NCBI GenBank assembly: GCA_963836905.1
Contig: CAWIKY010000006.1
Span: 1,302,001 to 1,366,000, forward strand
Length of the DNA: 64,000 nt
Direction: 5' to 3'
Origin: CAWIKY01 sp963836905
GTDB lineage: Bacteria > Pseudomonadota > Alphaproteobacteria > Caulobacterales > Hyphomonadaceae
The position numbers and the translations under genes are program-made. Position 1 is the first letter of the stretch; the number at the start of each line of letters is the position of its first letter. A model generated the notes under the pieces. The model did no database searches. It saw nothing but the letters and a program-made list of their open reading frames with translations, and was not told the origin of the DNA. Positions 16,003 to 26,060 of this stretch are shown here, in pieces.

Positions 16003-16996
16003 CGCCGTTTGCTCCCTGCCTTCGGGCCGCAATCCAAAGGAAGGCAGGTGCGCCGACAAGTGCTGCGACCACACCAAGCCGCAATTCCGTTTGCGACGGA
16101 AGCACCCGGATCAGACAATCGGCAAGCACGAGGAGTGCGCCGGCAAATACGGCGGATGGAAGGAGACTGCGCCCGGGATCATGCCCGACGAAGCGGCGCA
16201 TGACATGCGGTGCCACGATGCCCACGAATCCAATCGCACCGGCCATTGCAACCGCTCCACCGGTGGCGATTCCGGCACCCAGGACTGTCAGCGACCGCTG
16301 ACGACCCAGATTGACCCCCAGTCCACTTGCCGTTTCTTCGCCGAGAGAGAGAGCAGAAAGACCACGGCGCGAGAAGAACAGTATGGCAAGACCGATCAGC
16401 ACAAATGGCCCGTTCCGGACTATGTCGTCCAGACTGCGGTTCGACACGCTTCCGAGTGTCCAGTTCATCATTTCCGATAGTGCAAAAGGGTTCTCTGCCA
16501 GGTTCACGACCAAGGCTATCAGTGCGCCCGCAAACGCCGAAATCCCGATCCCGATAAGGATGAGGGTGACCACCGAACGCGTATGCACCGCAGCAAAGGC
16601 GAGAATGACCGTGGCAGCAAGTGCGCCAAGGATCGCGCCAACCGGGATCGCCAACCCGCCGAGCGCTGCCAGGCCGGTATAGATTGCCAGTATGCCGCCA
16701 AGAGATGCCGCGGCCGTCACACCAAGAACACCAGGCTCTGCCAGAGGGTTTCGCAGCAGTCCTTGAAGTGCAGCGCCGCTGCTTCCGAGCGCAGCGCCTG
16801 CCACGAAAGCTGCCAGCGCTCTGGGAAAGCGGATTTCCTGGATGATCAGGACGCGCTCAGGCGTTCCAAAACCAAACAGTGCCCCTACAGCATCCATAGG
16901 CCCGATTGCGGCTGTGCCCGATATCAGTGCCAGAGCGAAAGATAACAGAACCAGCATAAACAGGCCGAGCGGCAACATGTAGGATGGCCGCTTCAT
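15995..16996 (-). CDS. FecCD/BtuC family metal-chelate ABC transporter permease
   Basis: The 333-residue permease has about ten membrane helices and the family marks IRFPRALAAFVAGAALGSSG (about 55-74), GLLRNPLAEPGVLGV (about 80-94) and GAIGFVGIVAPHVMRRFVGH (about 255-274). It would move vitamin B12, haem or a ferric siderophore across the inner membrane. Its start overlaps the binding-protein gene by 4 nt and its end overlaps the ATPase by 8 nt. No TonB-dependent receptor is adjacent and no B12 riboswitch was seen, so the ligand is open. Confidence 0.9.
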   Translation of the reverse strand: MKRPSYMLPLGLFMLVLLSFALALISGTAAIGPMDAVGALFGFGTPERVLIIQEIRFPRALAAFVAGAALGSSGAALQGLLRNPLAEPGVLGVTAAASLGGILAIYTGLAALGGLAIPVGAILGALAATVILAFAAVHTRSVVTLILIGIGISAFAGALIALVVNLAENPFALSEMMNWTLGSVSNRSLDDIVRNGPFVLIGLAILFFSRRGLSALSLGEETASGLGVNLGRQRSLTVLGAGIATGGAVAMAGAIGFVGIVAPHVMRRFVGHDPGRSLLPSAVFAGALLVLADCLIRVLPSQTELRLGVVAALVGAPAFLWIAARRQGANGDA

Positions 16997-17844
16997 GACG
17001 GGTCTGTCCGTGCTGACGCGATTGTCTCAAGAGCGTCTGCAATGAACCAGGCCGAGCAGGCGGTGAGCGCACCGTCCAGCGACAATACCTGCGATGTTAC
17101 GCTGGCTTTGCGAACGACCTTGTGCCGGGAGGCGCTCCAAAGGGTATGTTGCCCGGTAAACCCTGCCTCAATGATCAGATCCGGTATATCAAACGTCAGT
17201 CTTTCAAGCGGTATCGACTGCCAACCGTTGCGGTGCTCGAAATTGCGATATCCGGCGCGATTGATCAGTTCGCCAATCAGTGTGCCTTTTCCGGCCGTGA
17301 CCCCACCCGCCGCAAGGTAAAGCGCCTGCGGAGCTCCCGACAGCATTTCGGTATCGGGCATGGCAAGTGCCGCAAGTCGGACGTCGAAATCAGACGCCAA
17401 TTGTTCGGCGCGTATTTCTGCGTCGAGAAGAGCACCTACACGGCGAAGTTCATCTCCCATGGCAGAGAGGCTTTCGATATACTGCAGCTGCACGGTTTTC
17501 ATACCGAGACGTTCAAATGCGTGAAGCGTATCAGGGTCGCCGCCATAGGAGCGCACCACGATATCTGGCTTCAATGTGAGCACATCCTCGCGCGTCGGTC
17601 GTACTTTGGTTATGTTGGCGGCTTCATTGCGAAGGTAGGAAAAGGGCTTCTCCGCATCTATGGAAAGCCCCGCGATCCGGTCACGATCAACCAGCGCCAA
17701 GACATACTGATCGGCGCAGTAATCCAGACTGACAACCCTGTTCGTGTCCGGCTGCGTTATACTCGCTGGAGCAGTTTTGCTGCATCCGATCAGGAGCAGC
17801 GCGGCCAGGCAGACGTGTAAGGCGGAAGGGACAAGGTGTGGCAT
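16993..17844 (-). CDS. BtuF-like periplasmic substrate-binding lipoprotein
   Basis: The 283-residue protein has a lipoprotein signal (lipobox LLIGC) and a type III periplasmic-binding fold: RVVSLDYCADQYVLAL (about 37-52), TREDVLTLKPDIVVRSYGGD (about 83-102) and LTFDIPDLIIEAGF near 230. It delivers the ligand to the BtuC-like permease, which starts 4 nt inside its end. The ATG at 17844 is chosen as the closest to the signal peptide. It lies 60 nt after mfd on the same strand. Confidence 0.85.
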   Translation of the reverse strand: MPHLVPSALHVCLAALLLIGCSKTAPASITQPDTNRVVSLDYCADQYVLALVDRDRIAGLSIDAEKPFSYLRNEAANITKVRPTREDVLTLKPDIVVRSYGGDPDTLHAFERLGMKTVQLQYIESLSAMGDELRRVGALLDAEIRAEQLASDFDVRLAALAMPDTEMLSGAPQALYLAAGGVTAGKGTLIGELINRAGYRNFEHRNGWQSIPLERLTFDIPDLIIEAGFTGQHTLWSASRHKVVRKASVTSQVLSLDGALTACSAWFIADALETIASARTDPS

Positions 17845-17904
17845 TGCATCAGGGTCTGGCGGCAACCGTGGAGGCAGGCAAGCGATTTATCCGGGCCGGT
17901 CACC

Positions 17905-20900
17905 TCAGCTCCCGGATATCAAACCGTGCATCTCGGCCATGATCGTGCGCACGGCTCTCGACTTCTCCTCAGGGGTTTTCCACTGACCAGCATAGACCAG
18001 TTTCGCATCCGGTCGCAGCTTGAGCAGGTTCGGCTTTCGTTGAACCATTGCAACGAGCTTTTCGGGCGGGAGTGGCGAATCCGGCCTGAACGAAAAAACA
18101 GCGCCTTTCGGACCGGCATCAACCTTTGCAATGCCAAGTGCCTTGCAGCCTGCTTTCACGGCAGCCGTCTGCAAGAGTTGCGACACCTCGTTCGGAAGTG
18201 GGCCGAACCGGTCGATCAATTCGGCAGCAAAGGCTTCCCGCTCTTCGTTTGTGTCGATGTCTGCCAGACGGCGATAGAGCGAAAGACGAATCCCAAGATC
18301 ACTGACATAACTGTCAGGGATCAGCACAGTGAGACCAAGATTGATCTGCGGCGACCATCCATCGTCGATCACTTCGCCGCCGCTCTGTAGCGCTTTCACG
18401 GCGTCTTCCAGCATGGACTGGTAGAGTTCAACACCGACCTCGCGGACATGTCCCGACTGCTGGTCGCCCAGCAGGTTTCCGCCACCGCGCATATCGAGAT
18501 CATGGCTGGCCAAAAGAAAACCGGCACCGAGACTGTCGAGCGATTTAAGCACCCTCAGCCGCTTCTCGGCTGCAGGCGTAATGGTCTTGTCACGCGGGGT
18601 CGTGAAATAGGCGTAAGCCCGAAGCTTCGATCTCCCGACCCTGCCGCGTAGCTGATACATTTGCCCGAGCCCGAACATGTCGGCCCTGTGCAGAATAAGC
18701 GTATTGGCGCGCGGAATATCCAGTCCGGATTCCACGATCGTAGTGGACAAAAGGACATCGTAGCTGCCTTCGTAGAAAGCCGTCATGATGTCGTCGAGCT
18801 CACTCGGCGTCATCTGTCCATGCGCAACGATGAAGCTTACCTCCGGGACTTTTTCTTTCAGGAATGTCTCAAGCTCCGAGAGGTCTCTTATACGGGGCGC
18901 AACGACGAAAGCCTGTCCGCCTCGATATTTCTCCCGGAGCAGCGCTTCACGCAGCATCAGAGTGTCGAATTCCGTCACATATGTCCGCACCGACAGGCGG
19001 TCGACGGGAGGCGTCGCGATGATCGAAAGTTCCCGGATTCCGGTCAAGGCCTGTTGCATCGTTCGCGGGATAGGCGTCGCCGAGAGCGTCAGGACGTGGA
19101 TGTCGGATTTGAGCTCCTTGAGGCGCTCCTTGTGCTTGACGCCAAAGCGCTGCTCTTCGTCGATAACCAGTAGCCCGAGCTTCTTGAAACCGACTGCCTT
19201 CGACAACACCGCATGGGTCCCGATGACTACATCGACGTTGCCACTCTCCAAACCGTCCCGGACGCCCTTTGCGTCTTTCGCGGTAACGAGCCTAGAAAGA
19301 TGGTCGACCTGTATCGGCCAACCTGCGAAGCGCTCACGAAATGTCGCGTAGTGCTGCCGCGCCAACAGGGTTGTTGGCGCGATGACGGCAACTTGAAAAC
19401 CGGACATCGCTGCAACGAAGGCGGCACGCAGGGCAACTTCGGTCTTTCCGAACCCGACATCGCCGCAGACCAGACGATCCATGGGTTTGCCGGACGCCAT
19501 AGTCTTCGAGTGTTTCCTCGATCGCGCGTAGCTGATCATCGGTTTCCTCGTACGGGAAACGGGCCGCGAATTCCTCGTAGTACCCGTCGCGCCCTTCGAG
19601 CGCATCAGCCTGCTTCAATGATCGCGACGCGGCAATGCGGATAAGCTCATCCGCCATATCCATGATCTTCTTCTTGGCCTTCGCCTTGCGCGTTTGCCAG
19701 CCTGCACCGCCAAGACGGTCTAGCGACGTCTCGGTCGCGTCCGAGCCGTAGCGGCTTACGAGCTCTATGTTTTCGACCGGCAGAAGCAGTTTGTCTCCAC
19801 CGGCATATTGCAGGTCGAGGCAGTCATGCGGCGCACCGGCGACATCTACCGTTTGCAGGCCTTCATAGCGCGCAACGCCGTGCTCGATATGGACGACGAA
19901 GTCGCCAGCCGAGAGCGAAGCTGCTTCAGCTATGAAATTGGCTGCCTTGCGCTTGCTGCGAGGGCGGGCAAGCCGGTCGCCAAGAATATCTTCTTCCGAG
20001 AAGAACACCATGTCTTCGTAATGGAAACCCTGCTCAAGCGGGCACTCGGTTATTGCAAGAGGTGCCTTCGAAGAGGCGTCCACGCTATGGATAACGGCAA
20101 TGCCACTCAGGTCGTGATCCTTCAGGACCGAAGTCAGTCGTTCGACCGAGCCCGCTGTCCACGCCAGGAAAATCACTTGCTTTCCATCTTGCCGAAGCTG
20201 TTTTGCGTGTGCGGAAACGGCCTCGAAGACATTCTCTCCGGACCCCCGCTCCGGTGCGAAACTTCGCGCGGCTCTTGCGGGCAGTTCCAGTTGTCCGCTA
20301 CCTTCGGGCGCGTCGTTCTCGCTCAGATCCAGCGTAAGAAAGTCTTTTCCCCGGTTCCGTAGCTCGTTTTCGTCGAGATAAAGTCTTGAGGGTTCCAGTA
20401 CCCGCGCAGATGTCTTCGACCCTGCCGCTTCGACGCGGGCCTGAAAATAGTCAGTTGCCTGTTTGAAGCGTTCTGTGCTGGCCGCCCGAACATTTGATCG
20501 AAATGCCAGAATGGTACCGGTTGGAACGTAGTCGAAAACTGTTTCCAGATGGCTATGAAACAGCGGCAACCAGTTCTCGAGCCCCTGTCTTCGAACGCCG
20601 GAACGGGCGGCCTCGAACATCGGGTCACCGCCCGGGGGGCCGAACTCCTCGATATATCTGGCACGCAGATCGGAGATAACGTCTGTGCCGAGCAGGATCT
20701 CGCTCACGGGTGCGAACGCTGCCTGCGTCAGTTGCTTGGTCGACCGCTGGGTTTCAGGATCGAACTGACGGAGCGCGTCCAGCTGATCGCCGAAGAAATC
20801 CAGTCGAAGGGGCTCCTCGAACCCGGGTGCGAATATATCGAAGATGCCACCGCGCTGGGCATATTCGCCGCGCTCGTGAACAACAGAGGTGCGAACGTAT

Positions 20901-21348
20901 CCATTCTGCTCCAGATATTCGACGATATCCTCAGACCGTACTGTATCGCCGATCTTGGCTGCCAAGGACGCCCGCGCCATCGTGCTGGCTGGGGGACTCT
21001 CTGGACAAGGCTGGACGCAGTCGTGACGACGAGCGCGCTCTGGCCGGCTTTCAGGTTCGCAAGCGAGGCCAGAGCGCGGCATCTTTTAGCAGCAATGGCA
21101 GGCGACGGACTGACCCGGTCATACGGCAGGCAATCCCACGCCGGAAGGTCGATGCACGGCAATGACGGGTCGAAGAACTGGCACTGATCGGCAGCAGTAC
21201 GTGCTTCCCGCTCATCGTTTGTCACAAGGACGACGGCGCAGCTTTTTTCTCTTGCGAGCCGCGCAAGCGCCAGGACGTCTGCCCCGTGTAATGCGCTTGC
21301 GAGCACACGGCTACCTGTGCCTGAAAGCTCCTTGGCCAGACTCGTCAT
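17905..21348 (-). pseudogene. mfd: Transcription-repair coupling factor Mfd, frame interrupted twice
   Basis: The pieces give a protein of about 1147 residues, the normal Mfd length. They hold the UvrB-homology N-terminal module, the RNA polymerase interaction domain (GDFVVHIEHGVARYEGL), helicase motifs (CGDVGFGKTEVALRAAF, IDEEQRFG, TIVESGLDIPRANTLI, QLRGRVGRS) and the C-terminal D7 domain. One base is missing in the C run at 20991-20995 (minus strand) and one extra base sits at 19501. Correcting both restores QRVPPAST and LEDMASGKPMDRL. Mfd removes stalled RNA polymerase and recruits UvrA. The start is the ATG at 21348, 17 nt after sdhE. Sequencing errors are more likely than true loss. Confidence 0.88.
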
Positions 21349-21365
21349 AAAATTGGTCCGTTCGA

Positions 21366-21629
21366 TCAACCGGGTTGCGCGGCATAATCGAAGGCGATGA
21401 TCCGGTCCAGAAGCGGACCTGAATGATTTGGTGGAACAGGCTTGGTTTTCGTGATCCAGGCGTAAACTTCCCAGTCCGGGACGGCGAGAAGTGTTTCGAA
21501 CTCATCGAGTTCCGTTGGCGTCATATCCGCGATATAACGATCAGCGAAACTCCCCATCCACAGGTCCATTTCGCGGAAGCCCCGCCTCCATGCGCGAAAA
21601 GTTAGCATGCGTCGCCGTTCGTTCATCAT
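21366..21629 (-). CDS. sdhE: SdhE/YgfY-type FAD assembly factor
   Basis: The 87-residue protein starts MMNERRRMLTFRAWRRGFRE and contains the RGxxE motif (RRGFREMDLWMGSFADRY) that in SdhE helps covalent flavin attachment to the SdhA subunit of succinate dehydrogenase. The short helical domain and the DEFETLLAVPDWEVYAWIT segment are typical. Two adjacent ATG codons (21629, 21626) follow AGGATC; the first is reported. It is divergent from recG and precedes mfd, an arrangement also common in related bacteria. Confidence 0.9.
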   Translation of the reverse strand: MMNERRRMLTFRAWRRGFREMDLWMGSFADRYIADMTPTELDEFETLLAVPDWEVYAWITKTKPVPPNHSGPLLDRIIAFDYAAQPG

Positions 21630-21699
21630 TGATCCTGCCTTGGTTCCTGTCGCATGACTTAGGTCCCCGTGACACCTACGCAAAGCGATCCGCAACAAA

Positions 21700-23781
21700 A
21701 TGACCGAAACGGCCCGCGACGAACGCCTTTTCCCGTACTTCGCGGGACTTGAAACACTTGACGGCGTCGGTCCGAAGACCTTGCCGAACCTGTGTGCACT
21801 GATAGGCGGCGAGCGTGTTCTCGATCTGTTGTTTCACCTGCCCTACCGCTTCATCGACAGGTCACCCGCACCCGATATTGCGAGCCTGCAATTTGAAGCG
21901 GTGGGAACGGTTTGTGCAACAGTACAGGCCTATGAAGCGCCGCCTACACGGACGGCACCCCACAAGGTCCGGCTGACGGATGAAACCGGATTTCTCACGC
22001 TTGTCTATTTCCGGGTAGAGGGACGCTACCTTCAAAAGCAGTATCCGGTCGGGAAGCGGCTGGTTGTTTCCGGAAAGATCGATGATTTTCATGGCAGTCG
22101 CCAGATCGTTCATCCTGATTTCGTCGTGCCAGAAGATAAGGCCAGCGAAATTCCTGCGGTCGAGCCCGTCTACCGGCTGACCAGCGGGATCACCAGTCGC
22201 AAGCTTTCAGGCTGGGCTGTGAAAGCCCTCGCTTCCGTTCCTGACCTGCCAGAATGGCTTGCTGATGACACACTGGAAAGAACGAACTGGCCCGGATTCA
22301 AGGAAGCTTTGGCGACCCTTCATTTGCCGGCAGCAATGGACACTGGACTTCTGGAGCGGGCGGCAAGACGTCTGGCTTACGACGAGGCTCTGGGACGTGC
22401 GGTTATCTTCGCGCGCCGAAAACAAGCCTGGCGCAGCAAAATAGCCCCATCGATAACCATCACTGCCGAAACCCGAAACCGCTTTACAGAGAGTTTGCCT
22501 TTCGAGCCGACCGGGGCTCAGATGCGGGCGATGACTGACCTGGACACCGACTTGGGCCAGCCGATCCCGATGCATCGTTTGCTGCAGGGAGATGTCGGAT
22601 CCGGAAAGACCCTGATTGCGGCTTATGCTGCGGCGCTTGTTGCAGGCAGCAAGGCGCAGACCGCCGTAATGGCCCCTACCGAAGTCCTTGCTAGCCAGCT
22701 TTACGAATCTATCCGCAACACACTGGACCCATTGCGTATCGTTACGGCGAAACTGACGGGGAGCGCATCGCAGGCGCATCGAACGAATGTCGACGATCGT
22801 CTGCAATCGGGCGGTATAAGCGTGCTGGTTGGTACGCATGCATTGTTTCAGGAAAAGGTGACATTTCAGAATCTCGCTCTCGCGGTCATTGATGAACAAC
22901 ACCGCTTCGGCGTCCGTGACCGGTCACGGCTTCTTTCGAAGGGAGAAGCGCCGCATGTCCTGTTCATGAGCGCGACACCCATACCAAGATCCTTATCACT
23001 GACAGTCTTCGGTGATCTTGATCTCTCTCTGCTGGACGAGAAACCGAAAGGCCGTCTGCCAATCATTACGAGTGCCTTGCCGGCGACGAGGATGGCGGAC
23101 GTCATCGAGGCTGTCCGGCGCGCAATTGCGAAAGGTGACCAGATTTACTGGGTTTGTCCGCTCGTCGATAGCTATGCGGATGGGGCCAGCGCCGTTCAGC
23201 GAAGAGAGATGCTGGCACGGGAACTCGGTGTGGATGTCGGGCTGGTTCATGGACGCCTGCCCTCGGACGTCAAGGATGCAGCGCTTGAGGCTTTTCGTGG
23301 CGGACTGACGCGTATTCTGGTCGCGACGACAGTAATTGAAGTTGGCGTCGATGTTCCGGCCGCCACGATCATGGTGATCGAACGGGCAGATGCGTTCGGG
23401 TTGTCTCAATTGCATCAGCTTCGCGGACGGGTCGGTCGAAGCGACAGCCAGTCTTATTGCCTCGCGGTATATGATCAGCCGTTGACTGATGCTGGCCGCG
23501 AACGTCTTGAAGTGTTCCGTAATACCGATGACGGGTTTGAAATTGCCGAAACCGACTACCGTCTTCGAGGCGCTGGCGATGTTTTAGGCGTCGCCCAAAG
23601 CGGATTGCCCCGCTTCCGTCTCATTGACCCGGCGCGCGATGCCGGACTGCTCCGGACCGCCTCGAAGGAAGTGGGCTACCTTCTTGAACGCAAAGCCCCC
23701 GAAGATGGACCAAGGCAGGCAGCTATGTCTTTGTTGATCGATCTTCTTTCCGCCGTGACGACCTCTCCTGACCTGACCTGA
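21700..23781 (+). CDS. recG: ATP-dependent DNA helicase RecG
   Basis: The 693-residue helicase has an N-terminal wedge/OB domain (DGVGPKTLPNL at about 20, VRLTDETGFLTLVYFRVEGR at about 90-110), Walker A LLQGDVGSGKTLIAAYAAAL (about 295), DEQHRFGVRDRS (about 400), MSATPIPRS, TTVIEVGVDVPAA and QLHQLRGRVGRSDSQSYC. RecG remodels stalled replication forks and Holliday junctions. The length is full. The end overlaps the convergent DUF502 gene by 59 nt. Intact frame, unlike neighbouring mfd. Confidence 0.95.
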   Translation: MTETARDERLFPYFAGLETLDGVGPKTLPNLCALIGGERVLDLLFHLPYRFIDRSPAPDIASLQFEAVGTVCATVQAYEAPPTRTAPHKVRLTDETGFLTLVYFRVEGRYLQKQYPVGKRLVVSGKIDDFHGSRQIVHPDFVVPEDKASEIPAVEPVYRLTSGITSRKLSGWAVKALASVPDLPEWLADDTLERTNWPGFKEALATLHLPAAMDTGLLERAARRLAYDEALGRAVIFARRKQAWRSKIAPSITITAETRNRFTESLPFEPTGAQMRAMTDLDTDLGQPIPMHRLLQGDVGSGKTLIAAYAAALVAGSKAQTAVMAPTEVLASQLYESIRNTLDPLRIVTAKLTGSASQAHRTNVDDRLQSGGISVLVGTHALFQEKVTFQNLALAVIDEQHRFGVRDRSRLLSKGEAPHVLFMSATPIPRSLSLTVFGDLDLSLLDEKPKGRLPIITSALPATRMADVIEAVRRAIAKGDQIYWVCPLVDSYADGASAVQRREMLARELGVDVGLVHGRLPSDVKDAALEAFRGGLTRILVATTVIEVGVDVPAATIMVIERADAFGLSQLHQLRGRVGRSDSQSYCLAVYDQPLTDAGRERLEVFRNTDDGFEIAETDYRLRGAGDVLGVAQSGLPRFRLIDPARDAGLLRTASKEVGYLLERKAPEDGPRQAAMSLLIDLLSAVTTSPDLT

Positions 23782-24479
23782 CTCGTTCGCTCTTGTCGCC
23801 CGGCACGACTACGCCCGCTGAAACGATCAGTTTGGCACCATCCTCCACCGACATGCTCAACCGCTTGATTTCGCCTTCCTTCACATAAATGAGGAAACCC
23901 GAGGTCGGGTTCGGAGTGGTGGGTACAAAAACACCGACATAGGGTTCACCAAGCTGAGTTCGCATCTCGTCCTTTGCGTAAGACGTGATGAAGCCGACAG
24001 CCCAGGTTCCCTCCTTGGGATATTCTACCATGACGACTTCCTTGAAGGAGCCGCTTTCTGTGTCCGAGAAGATCTGAACGAGTTGCTTGAGTGGCGTGTA
24101 GAGGGTGCGCACGAGTGGCACGCGCTCGACGATACGTTCGCCGAAACCAATCAGAACTCCGACCAATCAGATTGGCACCGATTGCGCCTATCAGAATGAG
24201 CGCGATAGCAGCCACCAGCACGCCAAGGCCGGGTATCGCTGAAATCAGCGCTTCTATTGTACTGCCCGCAAACTCGGATTCACGAAAGCGCAGCGGAATC
24301 GTAGACTGAACGATTGGTTTCACCCGGTCATCGATCTCGGAGATGACCAGATAGGTAATGAACAGAGGTATCGCGATCGGAGTGACGATGATGACGCCGG
24401 CTACCAACCGGCTTCGAAGCCAGACAAAGACCGACGAACTATTCTTTTTCTGATCCGGTTTGGAAGGACCCTTTGCCAT
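23723..24479 (-). pseudogene. DUF502 family membrane protein, frame interrupted
   Basis: Two overlapping frames give one protein of about 252 residues. The first has TM helices RLVAGVIIVTPIAIPLFITY and PGLGVLVAAIALILIGAIGA. The second continues GFGERIVERVPLVRTLYTPL, KQLVQIF, the typical DUF502 body, and a charged tail. One base seems missing near 24155-24157; adding it joins LIGRS to LIGFGERIVERVP. The function of DUF502 is unknown; it is an inner-membrane protein. The start is the ATG at 24479. Sequencing error is the likeliest cause of the break. Confidence 0.8.
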
Positions 24480-24681
24480 CAGATGACCGCCGTTCTCGCC
24501 AGGAAAGTCCGCTTCACTCTGTTGCCCTTCCCGCAGCATCTGTCTGCGTTTCGAATACGTCGTACACTGCCAACCCCTGTCAGCAGGGCGTGGCCAAATT
24601 CCGCAATGTCAGCTCGTCGTGCCACGCTTCTTATCCCGATCCGTCACTTGTTGTCGCGGCAAAAGCGGGTCAGAAAAAGGA

Positions 24682-25683
24682 ATGACGAATCCGGACATAC
24701 TGGTCGAAGCTCTGAACAGGATAACCCCTGATCTCGGAGCCGGTTTCACCCATGTCGAAGAATTGCGGCGGCTTTCGGGCGGTGCCAGCCAGGAAACCTG
24801 GAAGTTTTCCGGGGTTGGCGGAACGGACAAAAAACCACTCATCTTGCGCCGGTCCCCCTCAACGACCGCTAACGAGATGCCGTCCGGCGGGATCGGCCTG
24901 AAAGCAGAGGCAAGGCTCTTGTCTGCTTTGCCAAAAGGCACGCTTCCGGTTCCTGAAGTTCTGCACGTTTCAGAAACCGGGGATGCACTGGGCGCCTCTT
25001 ATGTGATGACGTGCCTTGAAGGAGAAACAATTCCTCGCCGTATTCTGCGGTCTCTGGACGGGCCTCACGGTGGACGTGTGCTAGCAGAAGATTGCGGCCA
25101 TGCTCTAGCTGCCCTGCATTCGCTTCCGCAGGACGGATTCGCGTTTCTCCCCAAGGTGACTGCAGCCGACCAGTTGGAACAGTATGGAACCATCCTCCAC
25201 GCGCTGGACGCAGACCGTCCCGTTCTTGAGCTTGGTTTGCAATGGTTATCCAGAAACATCCCGGAACCTGTCGAACCCTCTCTGGTGCATGGCGACTTTC
25301 GTCTGGGAAACTTGATGGTTCTTGATGGTCGGCTGAGCGGCATCCTCGATTGGGAGCTCTCGCACTTGGGAGATCCGCGAGAAGATATCGGCTGGCTGAC
25401 GGTCAATTCGTGGCGCTTCGGGCAATCTGATAACCGGGTGGGCGGGTTTGCATCGCTCGAGGATCTGCTTTCAGCCTACAATGTGGACGCGAAAGCTCCG
25501 ATACATGCTCAGGATATCGACTATTGGGAGATACTCGGCAGTTTCAAATGGGGGGTCATGTGCCTCATGATGTACGAAGCTTTTCGGAATGGAACCGACC
25601 CCAGCATCGAGCGGGCTGCTATCGGCAGGCGGGCATCTGAAGCGGAAATTGATCTGATAAATCTTCTGGAAAATCGAATATGA
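24682..25683 (+). CDS. Phosphotransferase family protein (APH/ACAD10-like kinase)
   Basis: The 333-residue protein has the aminoglycoside-phosphotransferase fold: LSGGASQETWKFS (about 30-42), LILRRSPS (about 53-60), the catalytic LVHGDFRLGNLMVLDGRLSG (about 205-224) and ILDWELSHLGDPREDIGWL. Members beside DUF6285 in this lineage are usually thought to act in acyl-CoA or fatty acid metabolism rather than in resistance. The ATG at 24682 follows AAAAAGGA. It overlaps the DUF6285 gene by 4 nt. The substrate is unknown. Confidence 0.87.
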   Translation: MTNPDILVEALNRITPDLGAGFTHVEELRRLSGGASQETWKFSGVGGTDKKPLILRRSPSTTANEMPSGGIGLKAEARLLSALPKGTLPVPEVLHVSETGDALGASYVMTCLEGETIPRRILRSLDGPHGGRVLAEDCGHALAALHSLPQDGFAFLPKVTAADQLEQYGTILHALDADRPVLELGLQWLSRNIPEPVEPSLVHGDFRLGNLMVLDGRLSGILDWELSHLGDPREDIGWLTVNSWRFGQSDNRVGGFASLEDLLSAYNVDAKAPIHAQDIDYWEILGSFKWGVMCLMMYEAFRNGTDPSIERAAIGRRASEAEIDLINLLENRI

Positions 25684-26060
25684 CCAGTCATCCGACAGCG
25701 CAGGAACTGGGCGAGGCCATTGACCGGTTTCTTGAAAAAGACGTCGCACCGGGACTGTCGACCCATGCCTCATTTGTTTTGCGTGTGGCGCGAAACAGTT
25801 TGGCGACCATCGTGCGCGAGGCCATGTCGGATGGTGAACCGCGACGTGAAGAACAGACAAGGCTGCAGCGGCTTATCGGGCGCGATGGCTCGATTGAAGA
25901 CCTGAACGCCGAGTTTTGCAGGCGCATCAGATCCGGAACAGTCTCGCTTGGACATAGCGGCGTATTCGAGCATATCCGTTCAACAACGATGGACCGGGTT
26001 GCCATTGATCAGCCTGAATACAGCGGGCTTCGCATCGCAAAGGAACGGCTTGGCATATGA
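25680..26060 (+). CDS. DUF6285 domain-containing protein
   Basis: This 126-residue cytoplasmic protein is predicted mostly helical: HPTAQELGEAIDRFLEKDVA, then FVLRVARNSLATIVREA, and a C-terminal basic stretch ending RIAKERLGI. DUF6285 proteins commonly follow APH-like kinases, as here, and have no known activity. The gene overlaps both neighbours by 4 nt (ATGA), so the three products are translationally coupled. Confidence 0.8.
   Translation: MTSHPTAQELGEAIDRFLEKDVAPGLSTHASFVLRVARNSLATIVREAMSDGEPRREEQTRLQRLIGRDGSIEDLNAEFCRRIRSGTVSLGHSGVFEHIRSTTMDRVAIDQPEYSGLRIAKERLGI

Noticed and set aside
17845..17905. B12 riboswitch before the BtuF-like gene
   Set aside because: Only 60 nt separate it from mfd and no B12 box was seen.
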